Below, one piece after another: positions 45,596 through 54,201 of a stretch of DNA of 64,000 nucleotides. Below the pieces are notes generated by a model that was given only the letters and a program-made list of their open reading frames with translations, had not been told where the DNA came from and searched no databases. Each line of letters starts with the position of its first letter. The stretch's first letter is position 1. The translations under genes and the position numbers were made by a program. This DNA comes from Pseudolabrys sp. FHR47. Lineage in GTDB: Bacteria; Pseudomonadota; Alphaproteobacteria; Rhizobiales; Xanthobacteraceae. The DNA is taken from contig NZ_CP039740.1 in NCBI RefSeq assembly GCF_005153485.1, positions 1,615,001-1,679,000 on the forward strand, given 5' to 3'.

Positions 45596-45916
45596 ATGCC
45601 CAAGATTACGTTTATTGATTTCTCCGGCACCGCGCGCACCGTCGATGCCGACAACGGTGCGACCGTGATGGAAACGGCGATCCGTAACAACATTCCGGGC
45701 ATCGAGGCCGAATGCGGCGGGGCCTGCGCCTGCGCCACCTGTCATGTCTATGTCGAGGAAGCGTGGCGCGAAAAGACCGGCGAGCCATCGCCGATGGAAG
45801 AGGACATGCTCGACTTCGGCTATGACGTGCGGCCGAACTCGCGGCTGTCGTGCCAGATCAAGGTCAGCGACGAACTCGACGGCCTCGTTGTGCGCACGCC
45901 GGAGAAGCAGGCTTAG
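45596..45916 (+). CDS. Adrenodoxin-type [2Fe-2S] ferredoxin
   Basis: A 106-residue electron carrier. Cluster ligands follow the pattern C-x5-C-x2-C...C (C40, C46, C49, C86) in [15 protein letters not shown] and LSCQIKV, typical of adrenodoxin/FdVI proteins that serve P450s, haem A or Fe-S assembly. It ends three bases before the convergent hydrolase gene. Confidence 0.94.
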   Translation: MPKITFIDFSGTARTVDADNGATVMETAIRNNIPGIEAECGGACACATCHVYVEEAWREKTGEPSPMEEDMLDFGYDVRPNSRLSCQIKVSDELDGLVVRTPEKQA

Positions 45917-45919
45917 TCG

Positions 45920-47020
45920 CTACGGCGCCGCGGTGTCGTTGATGTAGAGGATGTGGCACTGTCTCTTGTCGGCTTCACAGGATTTCAGGGCGTCGCGTCG
46001 CGCTTCCTCAATCGTTCGGCGGCCCGAACGCCAGCCGAAATAACCACCATCGCTCGACACTGCAAAGGCCTTGGGGTCCAGCGCGCGGCGATATTGAGCC
46101 AAAGCCTCCCGCCCCCGTGCGCCGAACTGAGGCGGCGCCGCGAGAGTCGGCAAAGATGGCAGCGGCGCGGGGGTGGCGCGCTGGGTGAGATCGTGGTCGG
46201 CGAGGAAACCCTCGACGTAACGGGTCCAGAGCGGAATGCCTGATATCGAAAATAGACCATGGCCATCCTTGCCGTAGGCCGGCGCGCGGATGAATTGAAC
46301 GCGACCGCCACCTGCTTTGAACGCGTCATGGAATTTCTCGGCCAGCTTCGGTTCGAAGAAGTGATCATTGGCGGTGTAGATCCACAGCATCGGCAGCCGC
46401 GATGTCTTGCCGAAGGCGCCGAAGGCCGCGATCAGCCGCTCTTCCTTGCAGACGTCGAAATCGGCGCGCGAGCCGCGGCCGCCGGCGAAATTGATGACCG
46501 CAACCAGGCCGGGCGGCGGGTCGGCGGCGAGTGCGACCGAGGCGAGGCCGCCGGCCGACTGACCGACAGCGATGACGCGCGTCGGATCGACGTCGGATCG
46601 TTTGCCAAGCGCGACAATGGCGGCCTTGATATCCGCTGCGCCGGCGCGGCCGGACCTGATGTAATCAGGATTGTTGCAGGGGCCTGAGTGCTCAGCCATA
46701 TCGCTGCCGGAATCGCCGTAGCCACGCCGCATGACGATGGCGACCGCGAAACCGCGGCGCGCGAACTCAAGCGCAGGAATGTAGAAACCGGCAGGCGTCA
46801 TCGTCGGGCGCTCTTCGGCCTTGCGCGGTGAGCCGTGGCTGATGATGACGAGCGGATAACGTCCGGCTTCGGCGGGCCGGATGAACAGGGTTTCGAGGCC
46901 CTTGCCGTTGGTGCCGTCTCTCGGCACCCGCAAATCTTCGCGAATGTAATTCTGCGCGGCGGCCGGCGCGATGAAGAGCGCCGTCAGCATCACGATGAAT
47001 GCGAGTCGAAAAACCGACAT
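45920..47020 (-). CDS. Secreted alpha/beta-hydrolase with C-terminal DUF4189-like segment
   Basis: A 366-residue protein with a signal peptide (MSVFRLAFIVMLTALFIAP, cleavage near AAA-QNY). The hydrolase part has LVIISHGSP (oxyanion strand), nucleophile elbow GQSAGG and a C-terminal GKDGHGLF likely giving the catalytic His. After residue 300, SSDGGYFGWRSGRRTIEEARRDALKSCE resembles DUF4189-type periplasmic segments. It would cleave an ester or peptide in the periplasm; the substrate is unknown. Confidence 0.82.
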   Translation of the reverse strand: MSVFRLAFIVMLTALFIAPAAAQNYIREDLRVPRDGTNGKGLETLFIRPAEAGRYPLVIISHGSPRKAEERPTMTPAGFYIPALEFARRGFAVAIVMRRGYGDSGSDMAEHSGPCNNPDYIRSGRAGAADIKAAIVALGKRSDVDPTRVIAVGQSAGGLASVALAADPPPGLVAVINFAGGRGSRADFDVCKEERLIAAFGAFGKTSRLPMLWIYTANDHFFEPKLAEKFHDAFKAGGGRVQFIRAPAYGKDGHGLFSISGIPLWTRYVEGFLADHDLTQRATPAPLPSLPTLAAPPQFGARGREALAQYRRALDPKAFAVSSDGGYFGWRSGRRTIEEARRDALKSCEADKRQCHILYINDTAAP

Positions 47021-47061
47021 GGAAATACCCCCGAAAGACCGGGGTTTATATCATGCCCGTG

Positions 47062-48444
47062 TCAGCCTGGCTGCGGGCTGTGGATGAAGCGCCGCGCGGC
47101 GATGATCGCGACGACGAAGGGCGCGAGCAGCACAAGCCGGCTCTGATAGCGATCGACCGGATGCGAGAACACGCCGCAGATGACGGCGTTGGCGGCGAGC
47201 GCGGCAAGTAGCGTCAGGCACAGCGCGTAGGTTCGCTCCGACAGGCCGAGCCGGCGGCGGAAGATCATCGCCAGGACCATCAGCGCGATCGATACATAGC
47301 CGACCGGCACATGGAGCCAGTTCAGCGGCTCAACATCGAATGGCTCGGCCTGTTGGCGGGCGGCGAGGAGTATGGGGTAGAGCCTGGGGAGAAACTCTTC
47401 GAAAGCCCAGCGGGTCGGACCGTTATCGTCAATGCCGACCTCGGTCTGGATTGAGAAGAACTGTGCGACGGCCGCCTCGGTGGCGGTTTTGATGTGCATT
47501 GCCGGATATTCGCGGAGCGTGTCGCGGATGATGCGATTGGCCTCGGGCTCGTAGGCCTGCCAACCGCCCATCTTGTAGAGGGGCGAGCCGCCCCACCACA
47601 GCCATGAATCGGCGTCCTCCTGGATTTCGTCCTTGTAATCGCACAACTTGATCGTCGGATCGGGGCAGTTCTCGTTCAAGTAACGCGTGATGATGCCGTC
47701 TTCGACCAGGCGCCCGAACAGGAAGCTCGAGCCGCCGGGCGTGAAGGCAAAGCTGCCGGTGAGCAGCGCATTGGATACGGGACCGAGCACAATACCGGCG
47801 GCGATCGATGCCGCGGCCAAAGCGAGCCGCGCGCGCGGCAAGGCGAGCCGACGGATATGCGTCAGCGCCATGGCGGCGACCACTGCGACGGCCATGCCGG
47901 CCGCCGCCATGTGGCTCGCCATGGCAAAAGCGATCACCGCACCGAGGAGCCAGCGCTCCCAACGGGCCACGGCAGCATCGGCATAGGCGAGCAGATAAAG
48001 CGACAGTGCCGCCGCTGGAAAGAAGATGTCCGGCATCAGTTGTCCGGCGAACCAGGGCAGGCTGGTGCCGATGCAAAGCAGCGCGACGAGACCGAGCGCG
48101 AGATAAGGCCGGTCGCCCAGTCCATTGACGCGCAAGGTCATGACGACGAGCCATGCCATCAACGCCGCTTGCGCGATGACGGGAGGCCAGAACGCCAAAG
48201 GTATCCCGAGAATTAGAAACAATCCGTACAGCGCCGACCGGCCATTGGCCATATGCTGCACCATCGGCGCGGTGAAATAGCCGCCGGTATCGGGGAAGAT
48301 GATGGGAAAGCCGTTCCAGATCGCCGGCGCCAGCATGGCGGCGATCATGCCGGCCGTGGCGACGATCCACGCGCCGGTCGACGTGCCGGCGAACGGGCGT
48401 CGCGCGGCCAGGGGCCCCGGTCGTGCGATCTGAATATCGGCCAT
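47062..48444 (-). CDS. Polytopic membrane protein, paralogue 1 (possible GT-C fold)
   Basis: A 460-residue protein with about ten membrane helices. It shares with the upstream paralogue the start AIWNGFPIIFPDTGGY, the central FTPGGSSFLFGRLVEDGIITRYLNENCPDPTIKLC and the C-terminal HPVDRYQSR pattern. An Asp in the first loop (PDTGGY) is reminiscent of GT-C glycosyltransferases, but I cannot assign a function. The ATG follows GGGGG by six bases. A probable terminator separates it from the upstream copy. Confidence 0.8.
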   Translation of the reverse strand: MADIQIARPGPLAARRPFAGTSTGAWIVATAGMIAAMLAPAIWNGFPIIFPDTGGYFTAPMVQHMANGRSALYGLFLILGIPLAFWPPVIAQAALMAWLVVMTLRVNGLGDRPYLALGLVALLCIGTSLPWFAGQLMPDIFFPAAALSLYLLAYADAAVARWERWLLGAVIAFAMASHMAAAGMAVAVVAAMALTHIRRLALPRARLALAAASIAAGIVLGPVSNALLTGSFAFTPGGSSFLFGRLVEDGIITRYLNENCPDPTIKLCDYKDEIQEDADSWLWWGGSPLYKMGGWQAYEPEANRIIRDTLREYPAMHIKTATEAAVAQFFSIQTEVGIDDNGPTRWAFEEFLPRLYPILLAARQQAEPFDVEPLNWLHVPVGYVSIALMVLAMIFRRRLGLSERTYALCLTLLAALAANAVICGVFSHPVDRYQSRLVLLAPFVVAIIAARRFIHSPQPG

Positions 48445-48534
48445 AGACGCCCCCAAACGCCGGCGATCCATGCAAGAGCGGAAACGACGATACGTCCCCG
48501 CCTGTCTCGCGATCCTTGATGAAAAGCAAAATAT

Positions 48535-48557
48535 GGGCCGCGACATGAACGCGGCCC
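48535..48557 (-). terminator. Candidate terminator between the two membrane-protein genes
   Basis: Stem GGGCCGC/GCGGCCC with a nine-base loop; on the minus strand ATATTTTGCTTTT follows. It lies about 30 bases past the stop of the upstream paralogue. Confidence 0.6.
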
Positions 48558-48587
48558 GAACAAATTGGTTCGACGGCGTTATGGAAA

Positions 48588-49955
48588 TCAGGTGGCCAGA
48601 ATGTCGCGGGCGGTAGCAGGTGCCGCCGATCCGGCGCGTTGCTCGTGAAGGCGAAGCAAGGCCAAACCGGCGATAAATACCGCCAGCCAGACGATCCGGG
48701 CGCCATAGCGGTCGTGCGGATTGGCCAGCCCGCCGCAGACGAAGGCATTGGCGAGCAGCGCCAGAATGCAGACAAAAGCGAGGTCGCCGAAGGCGCGGGG
48801 CAGGCGGCCGCTCCAGCCCATGATCAGGATCACCGGCAGGAACGCCATCGAGATGAGCGCGACCGGGTAGTGCACGGCATTGATCGCCGTGAATGAGATT
48901 TCGCCCTTCTGCTGGCGCGCCGCCCACATCGCTGGCTGCAACTGCGGCGCCCAGTCCTTGACGATGAAGTAGGTGTGCCAGATCCAGTTGACGACACCTT
49001 CGCCGCTGCGCACGGCGACAAGCTGTGCGGCGGTGGCCTCGACGGTCGATGTAAGGACGTCGAGCGGAAACTCGGCGGCGGCGCCGAACGCGACCTTTTG
49101 CATTTCGGCAGTCATGCCGGCGAAACGGCCGAGGGCGTCGAAGTCCTTATTGGCCCAAAACCAGTCATCTGCATTGTCGGGCAGGCGGTCCTTGATCGCG
49201 CATAGCTTGATCGAAGGATCGGGACAGTTTTTGTTGAGATACTTGGTCACGATCCCGGCCTGCAGCATGCGGCCGAAATACATGGATGAGCCGCCGGGCG
49301 TCCAGGTCAGGCGTTTCACAAGCATGAAGTTGGTGCCGAGCACGATAACGGCGCCGAGCGCGATGGCGAGCACGCCTTGCGCGACGCGGATGCGCGGCAG
49401 CCGGACGCGATCGAACAAGGTCAGCACGATCGACGCGGCCGAGAGCATCATCATCACCGCCAGCGTGGCGCTGTGACTGGCGCAGGCGCAGGCGATCAAC
49501 AGGACGAACGTCCAGTGCTCGAAGCGCGTGAGCTGCTCCGAGCGCGCGAGCAACATGTAGAAGGCGAGGATGGCGAGACCGCTATAGATATCGGTCAGGA
49601 GGATCGCGGTGATCCAGGGCAGCGTCGAGACGACGGACAGCACCGCGATCATGCCGAACACCAGCATCGGCCGGCCGCCATATCCATGCGTGCGCAGCGC
49701 GACAGCGAGGATCCAGAACGTCAGCAGCGACTGGAAGATAATGACCGGCCAGAAGGCGAAGGGCACATTGGCGGTGAGCAACAGGCCGTAGATCAGCGGC
49801 CGGTTGATGAGCAGCGTGCCCTCATACCAGCGCGCCAGATAGCCGCCAGTGTCATATTCGAGCAGCGGAAAGCCGTTCCAGAGCGCGGGCGCGATCAAGA
49901 GCAGGGTCGAAAGAACGATACTCAACGCCCAAAGGGCGCGATCGCGGCTGCGCAT
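48588..49955 (-). CDS. Polytopic membrane protein, paralogue 2 (possible GT-C fold)
   Basis: A 455-residue protein with about ten hydrophobic helices. ALWNGFPLLEYDTGGY near residue 26, TPGGSSMYFGRMLQAGIVTKYLNKNCPDPSIKLC and NPHDRYGAR match the downstream gene, so the two arose by tandem duplication and have since diverged widely. The two Cys of the NCPDP...KLC segment are shared. Function unknown; a role in envelope glycan assembly is speculation. Confidence 0.8.
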   Translation of the reverse strand: MRSRDRALWALSIVLSTLLLIAPALWNGFPLLEYDTGGYLARWYEGTLLINRPLIYGLLLTANVPFAFWPVIIFQSLLTFWILAVALRTHGYGGRPMLVFGMIAVLSVVSTLPWITAILLTDIYSGLAILAFYMLLARSEQLTRFEHWTFVLLIACACASHSATLAVMMMLSAASIVLTLFDRVRLPRIRVAQGVLAIALGAVIVLGTNFMLVKRLTWTPGGSSMYFGRMLQAGIVTKYLNKNCPDPSIKLCAIKDRLPDNADDWFWANKDFDALGRFAGMTAEMQKVAFGAAAEFPLDVLTSTVEATAAQLVAVRSGEGVVNWIWHTYFIVKDWAPQLQPAMWAARQQKGEISFTAINAVHYPVALISMAFLPVILIMGWSGRLPRAFGDLAFVCILALLANAFVCGGLANPHDRYGARIVWLAVFIAGLALLRLHEQRAGSAAPATARDILAT

Positions 49956-50352
49956 GCGAGGAAATCTCCGGCACCGGCTTTTACCGGCTCCCCCGGAGCC
50001 GGACTAGGGCTGATCTATGGCCGCTTTGGGGTTACGGCTGTGAGGCCCGGGAACTCCAGTGGTCCGGTGTAGAACCCATGGTGGATCAACGGCTTCGGAG
50101 CCAAACTAGCGACATATTGCCGCATCTTCTACAGTTTTGAATTAGTCTCAGCCGTAAAGGTCCCGGAAGCATTTGAAGCCATGTCCGGTATCGGAATGCG
50201 TTCAACCATACCAATTCAAAACTGAAATTCACGCGCCGCGATCGCGATCACTTTCGAGTTTTCATCGCATAACGCCGCCACCCATAACGACACCAACAAA
50301 ACGCGGCCGGAAAAACTCCGGCCGACGAAGAAACAAAGTTGTTGGGGTGCGC
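49956..50352. promoter_or_regulatory. Intergenic region with 12-bp inverted repeat before the TonB receptor
   Basis: About 400 bases. CAGTTTTGAATT (50132-50143) and its exact reverse complement AATTCAAAACTG (50213-50224) flank 69 bases. They lie in an AT-richer part some 130-220 bases before the receptor start and could mark regulator binding or a leader structure. No clear Fur, Irr or RirA site was recognised. Confidence 0.4.
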
Positions 50353-52524
50353 ATGCTGGATCGTGTCGAGCGTCGGAAGTTTTTCAAGCGTGGATTCGTG
50401 ATTGCTGCCGTTGCAGCCTGGTTCGCTTCGCCGGCTTACGCCCAATCCACGGCCGTGCAACTCGATACGATCACGGTCGAGGGTGAAGGCGAGACCGCCA
50501 CCGGGCCTGTGCAGGGCTACGCCGCCAAACGTGCTGCCACCGGCACCAAGACCGACACGCCGCTCAAAGAGACGCCGCAATCGATCAGCGTCATCACCGC
50601 CGATCAGATGAAGGACCAGGGCGTTACGACGGTGCAGCAGGCGTTGCGTTATACGCCCGGCGTGATGGCCGATGCCTACGGCCCGGATTCCCGCGTCGAT
50701 TCATTTACGATCCGCGGCATCTCGGCCGACACTTATCTTGACGGAATGCGCACCACGAATTCGTGGTGGAATTCGCAGCGTCTCGATCCCTACATGCTCG
50801 AGCGCATGGAGGTCCTGCGCGGTCCGTCATCGGTGCTGTATGGCAGCACGACCGTGGGTGGCCTGCTCAACCAGGTCAGCAAGCGCCCGCAGGAAAAGGA
50901 ACATCACGAGCTCGGCGTTCAGTACGGAAGCTTCAACCGCAAGCAGTTTCAAACCGACCACACCGGCAAGCTCACCGCCGATGGCCAGTGGCTCTACCGC
51001 TTCGTGGGCATCGTGCGCGACAGCGACTACCAGACCGACTACGTCAAAGACGATCGCCTGGTCGTCATGCCGTCGCTGACGTGGAAGCCGACCAATCAGA
51101 CCGACTGGACCGTGATCGCCACCTATCAGAAGGACAAGACCGGCTCGTCGACCGGCTTCTACCCGCATTCGGGTACGATCTTCTCCAATCCGAACGGCCA
51201 GATTCCGATCAACCGTTTCGCCGGCGATCCCAACACCGATCTCTACCAGACGGAGACGGCTTCGATCGCCAGCCTGTTCGAGCACCGCTTCGGCGACGCC
51301 ATCAAGGTTTCGCACAACATGCGCTATTCGGACATCGACGGAACATATCACACGGCCTATGTCTATCCTTGGGCTTATCTAGACGCCTCGCAGCGCACCG
51401 TCACGCGCTATGTCGACTGGTGGGATTCGCATCGCAAGACCTTCACCTCCGACACCAACGCGGAAGTGAAACTCAATACCGGCCCGGTCTCGCACAAGGT
51501 TCTCGTCGGCTTCGACTACCGCCGCATGCACGAAACCGGCTCGACCGGCGGCCATTTCGATACCACGCCGTTCGACCTCTACTCGCCGACCTATACGGCG
51601 ATCACGGAGCCGACGATGACGCCGACGGCGCGTCTGGTGCAGCGGCAGACCGGTTTCTACGCGCAGGACCAGATGCGCTGGGGGCAGCTCATCGGTGTTT
51701 TCGGTGTCCGCCAGGATACGGCGACCAGCGACATTGCCGGGCTGGACGCGCAGACCGACAAGGCCACCACCTGGCGCGCAGGTTTGATGTACGAACTGCC
51801 GTTCGGCTTGACGCCCTATGTTTCCTATGCGCGCTCTTTCGATCCGCAGTTCGGCTCGGCGCCATACGGCAACGACCGCTGCATCGACTCCTCGAGCGGC
51901 CTATGCAAGCCGGTCTATGGCAAGCAGTACGAAGTCGGGTTCAAGTACTCGCAGTCGAAGAGCCTGACGGTCAACGGTGCGTTGTTCGACATCACGCAGA
52001 CGAACCGCAAGACCTGGGACGCCTCGAATCTCGGTTACACGCAGATCGGTAAGGCCCGCATCCGCGGCGCCGAGCTCGAAGTACTGGCGACGTTGCCGCA
52101 CGATATCGATCTGATCGCCGCCTACACCTATCTCGACGCCAAGGTGGAGGAGGGCGACAACGCCGGCAAGCACATCGATACGGTGCCGGAGCATCAGGCC
52201 TCGCTGTGGGCCAAGCACCGCTTCTCGGCGTTCGGCATCGACGGCTTCTCGGTCGGCGGCGGCGTGCGCTATGTCGGCTCGGTATGGGATGGCACCGACA
52301 CGATCCAGACGCCCGGCTACACGCTGGTGGACGCGATGGTGTCCTGGGAGGACAAGAACTGGCGCTTCCAGGTCAACGGCAGCAACCTGACCGACAAGGT
52401 GTACTACACGGCGTGTCTGAGCCGCGGCGACTGCTTCTTCGGTTCTCGGCGCACGATCCTAGCGCAGCTCACCTACAAGTTCGACGCACTGCCGCCGACA
52501 GCGGGGATGGCCGCGGCGCGATAG
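50353..52524 (+). CDS. TonB-dependent siderophore receptor
   Basis: A 723-residue outer-membrane receptor. A signal peptide (FFKRGFVIAAVAAWFASPAYA) precedes the plug domain, which has ETPQSISVITADQMKDQGV, YTPGVMADAYGPDSRVDSFTIRG and VEVLRGPSS-like MEVLRGPSSVLYG. The barrel follows, ending with SRRTILAQLTYKFDA. This is the FhuA/FpvA-like ferric-siderophore group. The ATG at 50353 suits the signal peptide; the open frame begins earlier, at 50173. No adjacent ABC transporter or regulator is seen. Confidence 0.93.
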   Translation: MLDRVERRKFFKRGFVIAAVAAWFASPAYAQSTAVQLDTITVEGEGETATGPVQGYAAKRAATGTKTDTPLKETPQSISVITADQMKDQGVTTVQQALRYTPGVMADAYGPDSRVDSFTIRGISADTYLDGMRTTNSWWNSQRLDPYMLERMEVLRGPSSVLYGSTTVGGLLNQVSKRPQEKEHHELGVQYGSFNRKQFQTDHTGKLTADGQWLYRFVGIVRDSDYQTDYVKDDRLVVMPSLTWKPTNQTDWTVIATYQKDKTGSSTGFYPHSGTIFSNPNGQIPINRFAGDPNTDLYQTETASIASLFEHRFGDAIKVSHNMRYSDIDGTYHTAYVYPWAYLDASQRTVTRYVDWWDSHRKTFTSDTNAEVKLNTGPVSHKVLVGFDYRRMHETGSTGGHFDTTPFDLYSPTYTAITEPTMTPTARLVQRQTGFYAQDQMRWGQLIGVFGVRQDTATSDIAGLDAQTDKATTWRAGLMYELPFGLTPYVSYARSFDPQFGSAPYGNDRCIDSSSGLCKPVYGKQYEVGFKYSQSKSLTVNGALFDITQTNRKTWDASNLGYTQIGKARIRGAELEVLATLPHDIDLIAAYTYLDAKVEEGDNAGKHIDTVPEHQASLWAKHRFSAFGIDGFSVGGGVRYVGSVWDGTDTIQTPGYTLVDAMVSWEDKNWRFQVNGSNLTDKVYYTACLSRGDCFFGSRRTILAQLTYKFDALPPTAGMAAAR

Positions 52525-52550
52525 GCCGGCTCTGGAGCCAGCAGACGACG

Positions 52551-52576
52551 GCCCCGCCTGTGCTATAAGGCGGGGC
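52551..52576 (+). promoter_or_regulatory. Hairpin enclosing the ribosome site of the VWA gene
   Basis: A perfect nine-pair stem GCCCCGCCT/AGGCGGGGC with loop GTGCTATA ends at the base before the start codon at 52577. The AGG of the 3' arm is the only SD-like sequence, so the hairpin should hide it. There is no T-tract, which argues against a plain terminator for the TonB receptor gene. Confidence 0.6.
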
Positions 52577-53752
52577 ATGTTCGTCAATTTCTTTCACGAT
52601 CTCAAAGCCGCCGGCGTGCCGGTGACTTTGCGCGAATACCTGACGCTGATGGAGGCGATGGACGCCGATCTCGCCTCGCGGCGCGTCGAGGATTTCTATT
52701 ATCTGGCCCGCGCCGCGCTGGTGAAGGACGAGCGCAACCTCGACAAGTTCGACCGCGTGTTCGGGCACACGTTCAAGGGCCTCGAATTCATGGGCGAGGC
52801 GGGGATCGAAGCCAACATCCCCGAGGAATGGCTCAAGAAGCTCGCCGACAAATTCCTGACCGAAGAAGAGAAAAAACAGATCCAGGCGCTCGGCGGTCTC
52901 GACAAGCTAATGGAGACGCTCAAGCAGCGTCTCGCCGAGCAGAAGGGCCGGCATCAGGGCGGCTCGAAATGGATCGGCACCGGCGGCACGTCGCCGTTTG
53001 GCAATGGTGGCTACAACCCGGAAGGCATCCGCATCGGCGGCGAGTCAACGCATCGCCGCGCCGTCAAGGTCTGGGACAAGCGAGAGTTCAAGGACCTCGA
53101 CGACCAGGTCGAACTCGGCACCCGCAACATCAAGGTGGCGCTGCGCCGCCTGCGCAAGTTCGCGCGCACCGGCACGGCCGAAGAGCTCGATCTCGACGGC
53201 ACCATCCAGGGCACCGCGCACAAGGGCTATCTCGACATCCACATGCGGCCCGAGCGGCACAATGCGGTGAAGGTGCTGCTGTTCTTCGATATCGGCGGCT
53301 CGATGGACTGGCACATCAAGGCGACCGAGGAGCTTTTCTCGGCGGCGCGCACCGAGTTCAAGCACATGGAGCATTTTTACTTCCACAATTGCCTGTACGA
53401 GAAGGTGTGGAAGGAGAACCGCCGCCGCTTCCAGGACACGACGCCGACTTTCGATGTGCTGCACACCTATCCACACGACTATAAAGTTATTTTCGTCGGC
53501 GATGCCTCGATGTCGCCTTACGAGATTGCGGCGGTGGGCGGCTCAGTGGAGCACAATAACGAGGAGGCGGGCGCGGTGTGGATCGACCGCGTGCTGCGCA
53601 ATTATCCCTCCGCCGTGTGGCTCAACCCGGTGCCGGAGCGAGAATGGGACTTCACGCATTCGATCGGCATGATGCGCCAGCTCATGGGCGGGCGGATGTA
53701 TCCGTTGACGCTGGATGGGCTCGATCGGGCGATGCGGGAGTTGGTGAGGTAA
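52577..53752 (+). CDS. VWA domain-containing CoxE-like protein
   Basis: A 391-residue cytosolic protein of the CoxE/YehP-like group. An N-terminal helical region (VTLREYLTLMEAMDADL, FDRVFGHTFKG) leads to a VWA domain whose metal site reads FFDIGGSMD (D236), with Gly instead of the first Ser of DxSxS. Relatives work with MoxR-type AAA ATPases to insert metals into enzymes, as CoxD/CoxE do for CO dehydrogenase. No MoxR gene is adjacent. A molybdenum hydroxylase gene lies at the other end of the window, a link that is only suggestive. Confidence 0.88.
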   Translation: MFVNFFHDLKAAGVPVTLREYLTLMEAMDADLASRRVEDFYYLARAALVKDERNLDKFDRVFGHTFKGLEFMGEAGIEANIPEEWLKKLADKFLTEEEKKQIQALGGLDKLMETLKQRLAEQKGRHQGGSKWIGTGGTSPFGNGGYNPEGIRIGGESTHRRAVKVWDKREFKDLDDQVELGTRNIKVALRRLRKFARTGTAEELDLDGTIQGTAHKGYLDIHMRPERHNAVKVLLFFDIGGSMDWHIKATEELFSAARTEFKHMEHFYFHNCLYEKVWKENRRRFQDTTPTFDVLHTYPHDYKVIFVGDASMSPYEIAAVGGSVEHNNEEAGAVWIDRVLRNYPSAVWLNPVPEREWDFTHSIGMMRQLMGGRMYPLTLDGLDRAMRELVR

Positions 53753-53755
53753 ATA

Positions 53756-53827
53756 GTAGCCCGGATGGAGCGAAGCGAAATCCGGGAGCGGCCGTCCCCG
53801 CATTGCACTTCGCTCCATGCGGGCTAC
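53756..53827. repeat. GTAGCCCGGATGGAGCG-type inverted repeat
   Basis: Two arms starting GTAGCCCG(G/C)ATGGAGCGAAG on opposite strands, about 33 bases each with some mismatches, meet directly. This looks like a repeat common in Bradyrhizobium-type genomes. The rest of the 53753-54201 interval holds no gene I can support. Confidence 0.75.
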
Positions 53828-54169
53828 CACTGGCTAGATCGCATCGCCATACCGTGCCGCGCGGCCGCCCGGTACCCGCATCCATTGTGCTGGATCAATG
53901 CGGATTATGGCCGGCTCTCTATTTTAAAAACATGGGATGCCAATTCACCAACGCGATTCGGGACAAGCGGGTTGAAATAGCCCCGCTGAAGCAGTCCGGC
54001 GAGCCGCCCGCGATCAACCGCGCGGCGTGGCCGAGCGGGCCGCTGCTCGCGCGGGCTGTTGTCAGTGATCGTTCCGGGCCCGGCGTTATTTATGATCCGA
54101 TAATCGAGACGAAGCCCCAGCCCGCCGTGGACGCGGGCTAACGCGCATACCAAGAGCACGCGCGCCGGG

Positions 54170-54191
54170 GCGGCCTGTGGGCCGCCTTTTT
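54170..54191 (+). terminator. Terminator upstream of the hemN stop
   Basis: Stem GCGGCC/GGCCGC with loop TGTG followed by CTTTTTC. Orientation is plus, although the nearest plus gene ends more than 400 bases earlier. Confidence 0.6.
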
Positions 54192-54201
54192 CTTTGGGAC
54201 A

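Noticed and set aside
53578..54141. A 187-codon frame overlapping the end of the VWA gene
   Set aside because: It starts inside the VWA gene in another frame and runs through a palindromic intergenic repeat; the translation shows no domain or conserved pattern.
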